Shown piece after piece: positions 41,241 to 48,848 of a stretch of 64,000 nt of DNA. Below the pieces are notes generated by a model. The model searched no databases. It was not told the DNA's origin and saw only the letters and a program-made list of their open reading frames with translations. This stretch comes from Sphaerisporangium corydalis (GTDB lineage Bacteria; Actinomycetota; Actinomycetes; Streptosporangiales; Streptosporangiaceae). Position 1 is the stretch's first letter, and each line of letters begins with the position of its first letter. The DNA is taken from the NCBI RefSeq assembly GCF_025506355.1, contig NZ_JANZYP010000016.1, positions 62,001 to 126,000 on the forward strand. Reading direction: 5' to 3'. Position numbers and translations under genes: made by a program.

Positions 41241-42593
41241 TCAGCGTCCGGCGAGCAGGCGTTCGGGTTCCTGGGGGGTGCCGTCGGCCCACAGGCCGCC
41301 GAAGCTCATCCGCTTCAACGGGCCGGCGAGGTCGCAGGCGCGGAACCAGCCCTTGGCGGCGTGCCGCAGCACGGGGTTGCCGGAGATCATGAACTCGGTG
41401 AGCCGGGCGGCGGTGCGGACGGCGCGGAAGCCGTGGTCGCGCATCTGTTCCTCGTAGGCGGCCACGGCCGGGACCAGCGTGTCCTCGCCGCGGTGGACGG
41501 TGGCCAGGTGTCTGGCGAGCAGCGCCGCGTCGCGCAGGGCGACGTTGGCGCCGAAGCCCATGGCGGGGGTCATGCTGTGGATGGCGTCTCCGAGCAGGGT
41601 GACGTTCGTGGCCGGCCACGGCCGGATCGGGACCGAGGTCTTGAACGGCATGAGCTGGACGCTGGCGGGGTCGGCTTCGGCGAGCATCCTGCGCAGGTCG
41701 GGGTGCCAGCCGGTGGTGAGGGCGGCGGCCAGGCGCTTAAGGCCGTCGCCGTCGAGGGTCGCGGCGTCGCGCGGGTAGGCGTCGCGGTGGGCGATGACGG
41801 CGAACAGGACGTAGTCCTCCATCTCATCGGCGAGGGAGCGCAGGTCGAGGCCGAACGGGGCGAGGCCGGCGACGTCGCCGAGGTTGTCCAGGGTGTGCCG
41901 TTTGCCGGTGAAGGAGGCCGTGAACATGGCGCACCCCTTCGGCGGGAGCACCAGGTTGAGCCCTTCCTGGAAGCCGGGCGGCAGCCACCGCCGGGTGGCC
42001 GGGGTGAGGGGGAGCCGGCCGCCCACCGCGACCGCGTCGGTCAGGACGCGCCCGGCGTGCGGCAGGTACTGGCGGCGGACGGTGGAGCCGGCGCCGTCGG
42101 CGCCGACCAGGACGTCGGCGGTGGCGGAGGTGCCGTCGGCGAAGAACGCGGTGACGCGTCCGTCGGGTCGTGTCTCGTAGCGCTGGAAGGTCTTGCCGAA
42201 GTGGACGACGTCGTCCATGCCCGCCATGAGGAGCCTGCGCAGGACGACGCGGCTGGCGGCGTGGTGGACGTCGGCGGGGCCGGTGGCTCCGCCGCTCATG
42301 ACGCCTTCCTCGACGAACACCAGTTCCTCGAGGTGTTCGGTCTGGAAGCGGAACCCGGGTCCGGGGTGGCCTGCGGTGGCGACGAACGCCTCCCACAGCG
42401 GGCGGGGAAGGCACTGGCGCAGCGATCGTCCGCCCATCTGGTTGACGTGGATGCGGTAGCCGCGCACCCAGTCGCGGGGTTCGGCGTCGCGTTCGTAGAC
42501 CCGCACGGCGACGCCGGCCCGCGTCAGGCCCTGGGCCAGGCACATGCCGCCGATGCCGCCGCCGATGACGATCACTTCTGGTGGGGTGGGCAT
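41241..42593 (-). CDS. FAD-dependent aromatic-type monooxygenase
   Basis: A 450-residue class A flavoprotein monooxygenase. The dinucleotide fold is VIVIGGGIGGMCLAQGLTRAG (about 7-27), the DG motif is VLVGADGAGSTVRRQYLP (about 163-180), and the GD motif is VTLLGDAIHSMTPAMGFGANVALRDAALLARHL (about 348-380). It should use NAD(P)H and O2 to hydroxylate or epoxidise an aromatic or similar hydrophobic substrate in the cytosol. It starts 1 bp after the PadR stop, so the two are a PadR-monooxygenase operon and the substrate is probably linked to the PadR ligand. It is convergent with the BTAD regulator gene, with 13 bp between them. Confidence 0.9.
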   Translation of the reverse strand: MPTPPEVIVIGGGIGGMCLAQGLTRAGVAVRVYERDAEPRDWVRGYRIHVNQMGGRSLRQCLPRPLWEAFVATAGHPGPGFRFQTEHLEELVFVEEGVMSGGATGPADVHHAASRVVLRRLLMAGMDDVVHFGKTFQRYETRPDGRVTAFFADGTSATADVLVGADGAGSTVRRQYLPHAGRVLTDAVAVGGRLPLTPATRRWLPPGFQEGLNLVLPPKGCAMFTASFTGKRHTLDNLGDVAGLAPFGLDLRSLADEMEDYVLFAVIAHRDAYPRDAATLDGDGLKRLAAALTTGWHPDLRRMLAEADPASVQLMPFKTSVPIRPWPATNVTLLGDAIHSMTPAMGFGANVALRDAALLARHLATVHRGEDTLVPAVAAYEEQMRDHGFRAVRTAARLTEFMISGNPVLRHAAKGWFRACDLAGPLKRMSFGGLWADGTPQEPERLLAGR

Positions 42594-42594
42594 G

Positions 42595-43152
42595 TCAGGC
42601 CTCCTGGCCGGTGGGGGTGGGTGCGTGCGGGAGTTCGTCGAGCAGTCGCTGGTGCCAGGCCACCTCGGTCCGCAGGCGCATGAAGGAGTGCTCCAGGCCG
42701 AGTGACTCCAGGGCCGTCAGGTGGGGGGCGGCCGTCTCTTTCAGGCGGGCCCACTTCTGCACCTCGGCGGTCAGGGCCGCGAGCCGGTCCATGATGATCG
42801 TGCGCAGTTCCGCCGGGGGCAGGTCCTGGCTGAGCTGCAGGGCCAGGTCGACGGGGTCGGGGGTCAGGCGGGTGTCGCGCAGGGTGGCGGTGCGCAGGTC
42901 GGCCAGTTCGAGGTGGCCGTCCTCGGTGATCGCGTAGATCGTGCGCGCCGGCAGGTTGCCCTCCTGTTCGGTGCGCACCTCCTCGATGACGCCTTCGGCG
43001 GCCATGCGGTGCAGGGCGCCGTACAGGGAGCCGACCTTGATGTCGGCCCACAGCTCGGTGCGGTCGGTCTGGGCGTTCTGCCGGATCTGGTGCCCGTGCA
43101 TGGGTCCGCTCCTGGCCAGGGCGCCGAGGATGAACAGGCGGGTGCTTGACAT
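42595..43152 (-). CDS. PadR family regulator with C-terminal Vir-type domain
   Basis: A 185-residue PadR subfamily-2 protein: winged helix LFILGALARSGPMHGHQIRQ, then GSLYGALHRMAAEGVIEEVR, followed by a long C-terminal coiled domain (LRTIIMDRLAALTAEVQKWARLK, then SFMRLRTEVAWHQRLLDEL). The ATG lies just inside a cluster of CGAGTA operator half-sites. As first gene of the operon it probably represses itself and the FAD monooxygenase, being released by the monooxygenase substrate or a similar compound. Confidence 0.9.
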   Translation of the reverse strand: MSSTRLFILGALARSGPMHGHQIRQNAQTDRTELWADIKVGSLYGALHRMAAEGVIEEVRTEQEGNLPARTIYAITEDGHLELADLRTATLRDTRLTPDPVDLALQLSQDLPPAELRTIIMDRLAALTAEVQKWARLKETAAPHLTALESLGLEHSFMRLRTEVAWHQRLLDELPHAPTPTGQEA

Positions 43153-43154
43153 GC

Positions 43155-43209
43155 GAGTACTCAAACACGAGTAGTCGGCGGTAGTCAAGTACGAGTACTC
43201 TCGTGCGAG
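43155..43209. promoter_or_regulatory. PadR operator cluster (GAGTACTC motifs)
   Basis: Two perfect 8-bp palindromes GAGTACTC occur at 43155-43162 and 43193-43200, 38 bp apart between centres. Further half-sites include ACGAGTAG (43168-43175) and GCGAGTAT (43205-43212). The first palindrome starts 3 bp before the PadR ATG, so binding would cover the ribosome region of the DNA. The repeated half-site CGAGTA occurs five times in 60 bp. Confidence 0.75.
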
Positions 43210-43386
43210 TATTTCGGGACCCGGGCCGTGCCGGGGGCGGTGAACACTTCGGGAACCTCGTGTCACGGGCGCCCACCTGGTCTCTTCGGGTTCAGGTGGC
43301 GAGGCTAGGGTGGGCGGCGGCAGCCCGCCGGAGCACGGGCCCGTCCCACGGGTCCGTCCGTTCCGCGATCAAAGGAGTCCCCGGCA

Positions 43387-44223
43387 ATGACCACCGCACA
43401 CGACGTCGAACAGATCGAAAGCGCCAACGCCGCGGGCCTCACCCCGGTCGTGTTCATCCACGGCCTGTGGCTGCTGCCCAGCAGCTGGGACCGGTGGGCC
43501 ACGGTCTTCGCCGAGGCCGGGTTCGCGCCGGTCGCGCCGGGCTGGCCCGACGACCCCGAGACGGTCGCCGAGGCCAACGCCCACCCGGAGGTGTTCGCCA
43601 ACAAGACCGTCGGGCAGGTCGCCGACCACTACGAGGAACTGATCGGCAAGCTGGTGAAGAAGCCCGTGGTGGTCGGGCACTCCTTCGGAGGGCTGCTGAC
43701 CCAGATCCTCGCCGGTCGCGGGCTGTCGGCGGTGTCGGTGGCGATCGACCCCGCGCCGTTCCGCGGCGTGCTGCCGCTGCCGATCTCCGCGCTGCGCGCC
43801 TCCAGCGCCGTGCTGGGCAACCCGGCGAACCGGCACCGCGCCGTGCCGCTCACCTACGACCAGTTCCGGTACGCCTTCGCCAACGCGGTGACCGAGGAGG
43901 AGGCCAAGGAGCTGTACGAGACCTACGCGGTGCCAGCGGCCGGCGCCCCGCTGTTCCAGGCCGCCGCCGCGAACCTCAACCCCTGGACCGAGGCCAAGGT
44001 CGACACCGACAACCCCGCGCGGGGCCCGCTGCTGATCATCTCGGGGGAGAAGGACCACACGGTCCCGTGGTCGATCGCCAACGCCTCCTACAAGCAGCAG
44101 AAGGACAACCAGGCCGTCACCGAGATCGTCGAGATCCCCGGGCGGGGGCACGCGCTGACCATCGACAGCGGCTGGCGCGAGGTCGCCGACACCGCGCTCG
44201 CCTTCGTCAAGCGCTTCGCGTAA
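43387..44223 (+). CDS. Alpha/beta hydrolase
   Basis: A 278-residue serine hydrolase. It has the oxyanion segment VVFIHGLWLLPSSWDRW (about 22-38), nucleophile elbow VVVGHSFGGLLTQ (Ser about 101), acid Asp in ISGEKDHTVPWSIA (about 224) and His in GRGHALTIDSGW (about 257). There is no signal peptide, so it is cytosolic. A cap of about 70 residues (SALRASSAVLGNPANRH) lies between strands 6 and 7. The usual role is esterase or haloperoxidase-like hydrolysis; substrate unknown. The ATG follows AAAGGAG. It is followed by a GC-rich hairpin. Confidence 0.85.
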   Translation: MTTAHDVEQIESANAAGLTPVVFIHGLWLLPSSWDRWATVFAEAGFAPVAPGWPDDPETVAEANAHPEVFANKTVGQVADHYEELIGKLVKKPVVVGHSFGGLLTQILAGRGLSAVSVAIDPAPFRGVLPLPISALRASSAVLGNPANRHRAVPLTYDQFRYAFANAVTEEEAKELYETYAVPAAGAPLFQAAAANLNPWTEAKVDTDNPARGPLLIISGEKDHTVPWSIANASYKQQKDNQAVTEIVEIPGRGHALTIDSGWREVADTALAFVKRFA

Positions 44224-44259
44224 CCCGGGTCCGTCAAGCGCCTCGGGCCGGTCAGGAGA

Positions 44260-44282
44260 GCCGTCGCCGTCACGGCGGCGGC
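44260..44282. terminator. GC-rich hairpin between convergent hydrolase genes
   Basis: GCCGTCGCCGT followed almost at once by ACGGCGGCGGC can fold into an imperfect 8-9-bp stem with a very small loop. It lies between the plus-strand hydrolase stop (44223) and the minus-strand hydrolase stop (44302). A plausible but weak terminator. Confidence 0.4.
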
Positions 44283-44301
44283 GCCTCAGGTCGCCGGCGC
44301 C

Positions 44302-45174
44302 TCAGACCGGGCGGGCGGCCTCGTCGGGGGCGAGCAGGAAGTCCAGGACGGGCCCGGTCTGCCCGCGCAACAGGTGCCCCTCCTCGGGCAGGAACCGCAC
44401 GGTCGCCTGGGGGACGTTCTCCTCCAGGCGGCGGCGGGTCCCGGCGGAGTCCATCAGCGCGTCGCGGCCCCCGGCGACGGCCAGCACCGGCATGGCCAGG
44501 CCGCGCAGGGCGTCGTCGGTGAACACCGGGAGCCGGTCGCGCCGGTACCGGAAGTGCCGGTCGACGAGCTGCATGTAGTCGGCGACCGCCCGCTCCTCGG
44601 GCGTCGCGGGCCCGGTGGTGCCGAGGACCTTCCGCATGGTCGTGCGCCTGCCCCACCGGCCGAACGGCATCAGCAGCAGGGCCAGCAGCAGCACGCCGTA
44701 CCTCTGCCCGCCGACGCCGCCGGGGCACAGCACCGCCACGCGCCCGACCCGGCCGGGTCGGCGGATGGCGTAGTCCAGCGCCAGCCAGCCGCCGAGCGAC
44801 ACCCCGACCAGCGCCGCGCTCTCGACGCCGAGGCCGGCCAGCACGTCGTCCAGCCACAGCGCGTAGGCGCCGGAGTCCAGCGGGGGGCGCGACGGCGCGG
44901 ACAGGCCCGGCTCGCCGATCATGTCGACCGCGTACAGGCGCAGGTGCTCCGACCAGGCGGTGACGTCGTCCGCCCACATCGCGGCGTTGGCCCCCGAACC
45001 GTGCATGAGCAGCACGGGGGGCGCGTCGGCCGGCCCGCAGGCCACCACGAAGGTCTCGCCTTCGCGGGTGGGGACGCGCAGGTGCTCGCTGGGCACCGGC
45101 CACTGGTCCAGGAACTCGCGGTAGCGCCGCTCGAGGACGCGCGCGCCCTCGGCGGAGGTGTGGATGCCGGTCAT
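44302..45174 (-). CDS. Alpha/beta hydrolase
   Basis: A 290-residue hydrolase of the proline-iminopeptidase/carboxylesterase-like group: HGSGANAAMWADDVTAW (oxyanion loop), AALVGVSLGGWLALDYAIRR (nucleophile Ser about 127), AVAGGRDALMDSAG (acid Asp about 242) and LPEEGHLLRGQ (His about 269). The triad is complete and no export signal is seen. Its start overlaps the stop of the helix-turn-helix gene upstream (TGATG at 45172-45176), so the two are co-translated, and the regulator may respond to a substrate of this enzyme. Confidence 0.85.
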   Translation of the reverse strand: MTGIHTSAEGARVLERRYREFLDQWPVPSEHLRVPTREGETFVVACGPADAPPVLLMHGSGANAAMWADDVTAWSEHLRLYAVDMIGEPGLSAPSRPPLDSGAYALWLDDVLAGLGVESAALVGVSLGGWLALDYAIRRPGRVGRVAVLCPGGVGGQRYGVLLLALLLMPFGRWGRRTTMRKVLGTTGPATPEERAVADYMQLVDRHFRYRRDRLPVFTDDALRGLAMPVLAVAGGRDALMDSAGTRRRLEENVPQATVRFLPEEGHLLRGQTGPVLDFLLAPDEAARPV

Positions 45175-45605
45175 CAGGTGTCTCCCGTCAGCGTTTCGAT
45201 GATCTTGAGCAGGTCGGCGGTGCTTCCGGCGCCGCCCAGGATGATGATCTTCAGGACGGCGCGCTCCTCGTCGTAGACCGTCTCGACGCGCAGGCGCCCG
45301 TCCTCCTGCGGGCGGCCGTTGACGGCGGCCAGCAGCGTGTTGCTCAGGCGGCTCATCGCCTCGCCGCTGATGGCGTCGACCTGGACGATGGCGGACACCT
45401 CGACGTGGCGCCTGCGCCTGGCGGTCTCGGCGGCGGGCGGTGCCACGGGGTGGCCGGTGAAGGCGTCCAGGTCCTCGCGGGCGATCCGGTACTGCTTGCC
45501 GATGCGGACCGCCTTCAGCCGCCCGTCGCGCACGTAGCCGCGCACCGTCTTGACGTGCAGGCCCAGCAGGTTCGCCACCTGGTCGACCGAGTACGGCTGC
45601 GACAC
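45174..45605 (-). CDS. Excisionase-type helix-turn-helix regulator with a C-terminal effector-like domain
   Basis: A 143-residue protein. Residues 1-50 are a MerR/excisionase-type HTH_17 domain (SVDQVANLLGLHVKTVRGYV, then LKAVRIGKQYRIAREDLDAF). Residues 65-143 (ARRRRHVEVSAIVQVDAISG, then LRVETVYDEERAVLKIIILG and ADLLKIIETLTG) form an alpha/beta domain I do not recognise, with alternating beta strands that could bind a ligand or dimerise. It starts with GTG after GGAAGGGGA. It is translationally coupled to the alpha/beta hydrolase and has a TTCCCT/AGGGAA dyad in its promoter, so it probably controls its own operon. Confidence 0.75.
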   Translation of the reverse strand: MSQPYSVDQVANLLGLHVKTVRGYVRDGRLKAVRIGKQYRIAREDLDAFTGHPVAPPAAETARRRRHVEVSAIVQVDAISGEAMSRLSNTLLAAVNGRPQEDGRLRVETVYDEERAVLKIIILGGAGSTADLLKIIETLTGDT

Positions 45606-45635
45606 TCGCGTCCCCTTCCCTCAGATGCTCTTTCC

Positions 45636-45662
45636 TTCCCTATACTGCCCTATTCGAGGGAA
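45636..45662. promoter_or_regulatory. Candidate operator and promoter of the helix-turn-helix/hydrolase operon
   Basis: TTCCCT (45636-45641) and AGGGAA (45657-45662) form an inverted repeat around a 15-bp centre. On the minus strand a TATAGG -10-like hexamer overlaps the left arm. The start codon of the helix-turn-helix gene is 30 bp away. Confidence 0.5.
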
Positions 45663-45729
45663 GAATAAAAGACTTTAGAGAAGGTCGCCGGGCATGACGA
45701 AGCCGGCGTCGGGCTGATGGGCGGGTGGC

Positions 45730-45769
45730 CCGGAGGTCAGAGGCTCCGGGCGCCGGAGGTCAGAGGCTC
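45730..45769. repeat. 17-bp direct repeat duplicating a gene's 3' end
   Basis: CCGGAGGTCAGAGGCTC occurs at 45730-45746 and 45753-45769. The second copy contains the last codons and stop of the minus-strand gene at 45760; the first is an unused copy immediately downstream. It is the same kind of stop-region duplication as at 10286-10325. Confidence 0.7.
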
Positions 45770-46227
45770 TGGACGAACGACTCGGCGGCGTGCTGGTCCA
45801 TGCCGGTCTCGCCGCGGACCAGGAAGATCGCCCGTTCGGTCTGGCCGGCGGCCTTGAGCCCGCGCACGCGGGTGGCGAGGTCGGTGGCGTCGGCGGGGGC
45901 GAGCTCCTGGGGGAGGGGCCGGAACCGGAACATGGCGGGATGGCTCCACAGGTCGCGTCCGAGGGCCACGCCGTCGACGATCTCCTTGGAGCTCCTCAGG
46001 TCGAGCCCGGTGAACTGCCGGATCTCCTTGATGGCCTGGATCTTCTGACCTTCGCGCACCAGCCAGGTGACCGTCTGGTGCAGCGCCTCGGGCGTGGAGA
46101 CGGCCGGGACGGCGGGCGCGGAGGCCCCCTTGAGTGCGCCCCTCAGCACGACGCCGGCGACGACACCTGCCACGATCAGGAAGATCAGGAACAGTAAGAT
46201 CATTTCCATGGGCCCAAGGCTCGGCAT
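45760..46227 (-). CDS. Membrane-anchored protein with ribosomal L7/L12-like C-terminal motif
   Basis: A 155-residue protein. An N-terminal membrane helix (MEMILLFLIFLIVAGVVAGVVL, about 7-28) precedes a linker rich in Ala, Pro and Val. Then two helical units resemble the C-terminal fold of ribosomal L7/L12: GQKIQAIKEIRQFTGLDLRSSKEIVDGVA (about 60-88) and GLKAAGQTERAIFLVRGETGMDQHAAESFVQSL (about 123-155). The Ile-Lys-x-Ile-Arg...Gly-Leu-x-Leu-x-x-x-Lys-x-x-Val-Asp pattern is the basis for the comparison. It probably recruits a partner at the membrane; no enzymatic motif. The start may be 46227 or the Met at 46209. Confidence 0.6.
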   Translation of the reverse strand: MPSLGPMEMILLFLIFLIVAGVVAGVVLRGALKGASAPAVPAVSTPEALHQTVTWLVREGQKIQAIKEIRQFTGLDLRSSKEIVDGVALGRDLWSHPAMFRFRPLPQELAPADATDLATRVRGLKAAGQTERAIFLVRGETGMDQHAAESFVQSL

Positions 46228-46268
46228 GGCCGGATTCTACGGCCGGAGCGCGCGCCGCGCGCCGGTCC

Positions 46269-46724
46269 TCAGGAGGCCACGGGCCCCCGCGGTCCTCGGT
46301 AGGGCAGCGTCTGGCTGTAGACCAGGCTGGTGTTGGTGCTGCCGAACCTGGCCAGCTCGTTGACGAGCTCCTCAAGGTGACCCATGGAGGTCGCGGCGAC
46401 CTTCAGCGTGTAGCAGTCGTCGCCGGTGGTGCGCAGGCACTCCAGGATCTCGGAACGCTCCTCTAGCAGCGCGTGCAGCGGCTGGTGCCGGCTGCCGGGA
46501 TACTTCAGGCGCACCACCGCGAGCACCGCGAAACCGGCCTTGGTCAGGTCGACCCTGGCGTGGTAGCCGGTGATCACCCCGGCCGTCTCCAGCCGCTTGA
46601 CCCGCTCGGTGGTCGCCGAGGCGCTGAGGTTCACCCGCCGCCCCAGTTCGGTGAGGGGGATGCGCCCGTCCTGCTGGACCTCGACGAGGATCGACCAGTC
46701 CGTCGCGTCAAGACTCTCGGTCAT
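46269..46724 (-). CDS. Lrp/AsnC family transcriptional regulator
   Basis: A 151-residue Lrp-type protein. It has an AsnC helix-turn-helix (LDATDWSILVEVQQDGRIPL, TELGRRVNLSASATTERVKRLETAGVITGYHARVD) and a RAM ligand domain from about 65 (FAVLAVVRLKYPG, then TGDDCYTLKVAATSMGHLEELV). It is expected to form octamers that respond to an amino acid. It is divergent from the F420 oxidoreductase/deaminase pair at 46818 with 93 bp between starts, so these are the likely targets. The ATG is at 46724. Confidence 0.9.
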   Translation of the reverse strand: MTESLDATDWSILVEVQQDGRIPLTELGRRVNLSASATTERVKRLETAGVITGYHARVDLTKAGFAVLAVVRLKYPGSRHQPLHALLEERSEILECLRTTGDDCYTLKVAATSMGHLEELVNELARFGSTNTSLVYSQTLPYRGPRGPVAS

Positions 46725-46817
46725 ACGGCGAAGATACCGGCACATCCACGGCCGGACCGCTTGTACGCCGGGAGAAGCTCCTTCCGGGAGATCATGATCG
46801 GTCGATAGCCTGAGCGG

Positions 46818-47687
46818 GTGCGAATCGGAGTGAACGTCCCGAATTTCGGGCCCGGTACCGGCCCCGGCGTGCTGCGCGAGTGGGCGCGGACGGTGGAGGA
46901 CCTGGGGTTCGACCTGCTCATGGTCTCCGACCACGTCGCGGTGACCCCCGACGTGGCCGAGCAGTACCCGGCGCCGTTCTACGAGCCGTTCACCACCCTG
47001 TCCTGGCTGGCCGGCGTCACCACCCGGGTCCGGCTCGGCACCACCGTGCTCATCGTGCCCTACCGCCACCCGCTGCTCGTGGCCCGGATGGCCGCCAACC
47101 TCAACGACCTCAGCGGCGGGCGGCTGGTCCTCGGCGTGGGCGTCGGGTGGGCGCGGCAGGAGTTCGACGCGCTCGGGGTCGCGTTCCGGCGGCGCGGGGC
47201 GCTGACCGACGAGCACCTGCGGGCGGTGCGCGCCGCGTGGCGGGACCAGGACGACTACCGGGGCGGGCGGGTGCCGATCTGGGTCGGCGGCAACAGCGAC
47301 GCCGGGCTGCGCCGGGCCGTGCTCCTGGGCGAGGCGTGGCATCCGCTGCGGTTCACCCTGCCCTGGCTGGAGGACGCGCTGGTCCGGCTGAAGGCCATCG
47401 CCGGCGAGCACGACCGGCCGGTCCCCGCGCTGACGCCCCGCATCGCCCTGCGGCTCACCGCCGCCCCGGTGACCGGGCCCGGGCGGCTCGCCGGGGAGGG
47501 CACGATCGAGCAGGTGGGCGACGACCTGGAGCGCCTGCGCCTGCTCGGTTCCGACACCGTCGTGCTCGACCCGTTCGGCGGCGACCCCGAGGAGACCCGC
47601 CGCCCGCAGGAGGCGTGGCGGATGCTCACGACGGTGGCCGACCGGTTCGGCCAGGATCTTCACCACCCACGAATGGAGCACCAGTGA
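46818..47687 (+). CDS. LLM-class F420-dependent oxidoreductase (TIGR03619-like)
   Basis: A 289-residue luciferase-like protein with RIGVNVPNFGPGTGPGVLRE, LGFDLLMVSDHVAVTPDVA, TRVRLGTTVLIVPYRHPLLVARM and the GRLVLGVGVGWARQEFDALG motif. RVPIWVGGNSDAGLRRAVLLGEAWHP follows. These are hallmarks of F420-dependent members with a TIM-barrel fold. It starts with GTG at 46818 and overlaps the downstream deaminase by GTGA (47684-47687), so their products are made together. The substrate is unknown; the pairing with a purine- or pyrimidine-deaminase-like protein is suggestive of nucleobase chemistry but unproven. Confidence 0.85.
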   Translation: MRIGVNVPNFGPGTGPGVLREWARTVEDLGFDLLMVSDHVAVTPDVAEQYPAPFYEPFTTLSWLAGVTTRVRLGTTVLIVPYRHPLLVARMAANLNDLSGGRLVLGVGVGWARQEFDALGVAFRRRGALTDEHLRAVRAAWRDQDDYRGGRVPIWVGGNSDAGLRRAVLLGEAWHPLRFTLPWLEDALVRLKAIAGEHDRPVPALTPRIALRLTAAPVTGPGRLAGEGTIEQVGDDLERLRLLGSDTVVLDPFGGDPEETRRPQEAWRMLTTVADRFGQDLHHPRMEHQ

Positions 47688-48106
47688 CGAACGAGGACGA
47701 ACTTCTGCTGCGCAGGGCCATCGGGCTGGCCGGTTCCGCCCGGGAGGGCGGCAACCCGCCGTTCGGGTCGCTCCTGGCGGACGCGGAGGGCAAGGTGCTG
47801 GTCGAGGAGCGCAACACGGTGCTCACCGACGGGGACATCACCGCCCATCCCGAGCTGAAACTGGCGCGGTGGGCGGCCCGGGAGCTGGACCCGGAAACGG
47901 CGGCGGCCACCACCATGTACACCAGTTGCCAGCCGTGCGGCATGTGCGCGGGGGCCATCGAGCGCGCCCACCTGGGCCGGGTGGTGTTCGCGCTGTCCAC
48001 CGAGCAGCTCACCACCCTCAAGCCGCCGGTCACCGTCACCGGCGCCCGCCTGGACGGTCCCGCCCTGTTCGAGGAGGCGCGCGTCCCGGTCGAGGGCTAC
48101 TACTGA
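47684..48106 (+). CDS. Nucleoside/nucleobase deaminase (CDA fold)
   Basis: A 140-residue zinc deaminase of the guanine/tRNA-adenosine/cytosine deaminase type. The zinc and proton-shuttle motif is His-Pro-Glu in ITAHPELKLARWAA (about 55), an uncommon form of HAE, and the second motif is the complete TSCQPCGMCAGAI (about 85-97). NPPFGSLLADAEGKVLVEERN is the conserved substrate loop. It would convert an amino-purine or amino-pyrimidine to the keto form. The GTG start overlaps the F420 oxidoreductase by four bases. A strong terminator hairpin follows at 48141. Confidence 0.85.
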   Translation: MTNEDELLLRRAIGLAGSAREGGNPPFGSLLADAEGKVLVEERNTVLTDGDITAHPELKLARWAARELDPETAAATTMYTSCQPCGMCAGAIERAHLGRVVFALSTEQLTTLKPPVTVTGARLDGPALFEEARVPVEGYY

Positions 48107-48140
48107 GGTCCCGGCCCTGGCGTGCGGTGCTCCGCCTGGT

Positions 48141-48181
48141 CCTTTCCCCGCCGGGCCGGGTCCGCCCGGCCAGGGGAAAGG
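48141..48181 (+). terminator. Strong two-tier hairpin terminator
   Basis: CCTTTCCCC (48141-48149) pairs with GGGGAAAGG (48173-48181), enclosing GCCGGGC and GCCCGGC as a second 7-bp stem with a 7-base loop. It lies 35 bp after the deaminase stop. No T-run, as usual for this type of genome. Confidence 0.75.
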
Positions 48182-48313
48182 ATGGGGCACCGGACGTCGA
48201 CGGGTCCGTCAGGACGGGTGTCCGGTGCCGCTGGACGGGTCACATGTATCTGGGATGATCCGTGGGCTTCCCGGCTCCGCTCATGTCCCGACATGTCCGG
48301 AGGAGTCGTGAAA

Positions 48314-48844
48314 ATGGATGCCAGGGTGCGAAGCGTCCCGCACGAGGTGAACCGTCTGGCCGTCGCCGCCGACGAGCCGTTCGACGTCTTCCGCGACCGG
48401 TACGAGCGCGCGGTGCCCGAGTTCGACATCGACGTCTTCCAGCGGCTCGTCGACGAGGCCGCCGGCTGGGACGCCGTCCTGCGGGCGACCGCCGAGGCCG
48501 CCCCGCACGACTTCCTCATCTACTGGAGCGGGGACTTCGCCGCGCTCCTCGGGCTGGCCGGGGAGCACCGGCGCTGCGTGCAGTACCTGATGGGGAACCA
48601 CACGATCGTCCAGCGGATGTACCACCACGACGCCTCCGTCATGCTGTACGCCCCGCTCCGGACGGCGATCTACGAGGACGCGGAGGGCCGGACCTGGTTC
48701 ACCGTGGACCAGCCCAGCACCCGGTTCTCCAGCTTCGGCCGGCCCGAGATCGCCGAGGTCGGCGTCGAGCTGGACCGCAAGCTCGCGGCCCTGCTCGGCC
48801 ACCTCCAGATGCCGGTCCCGGCCTCCCTGAACGCGCCCGCCTGA
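48314..48844 (+). CDS. DUF302-like protein
   Basis: A 176-residue protein: VPHEVNRLAVAADEPFDVFR, then WDAVLRATAEAAPHDFLIYW, VQYLMGNHTIVQRMYHHDAS and GRTWFTVDQPSTRFSSFGRP, with EVGVELDRKLAALLGHL at the end. The MYxHDxxVMLYAPLR segment and the last helix are typical of DUF302, a small alpha/beta fold of unknown function, often near redox genes. No cysteines suggest metal or thiol chemistry. ATG 48314 is chosen because GGAGGAG lies 8 bp ahead; a GTG at 48308 is too close to it. Confidence 0.75.
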   Translation: MDARVRSVPHEVNRLAVAADEPFDVFRDRYERAVPEFDIDVFQRLVDEAAGWDAVLRATAEAAPHDFLIYWSGDFAALLGLAGEHRRCVQYLMGNHTIVQRMYHHDASVMLYAPLRTAIYEDAEGRTWFTVDQPSTRFSSFGRPEIAEVGVELDRKLAALLGHLQMPVPASLNAPA

Positions 48845-48848
48845 CGGC

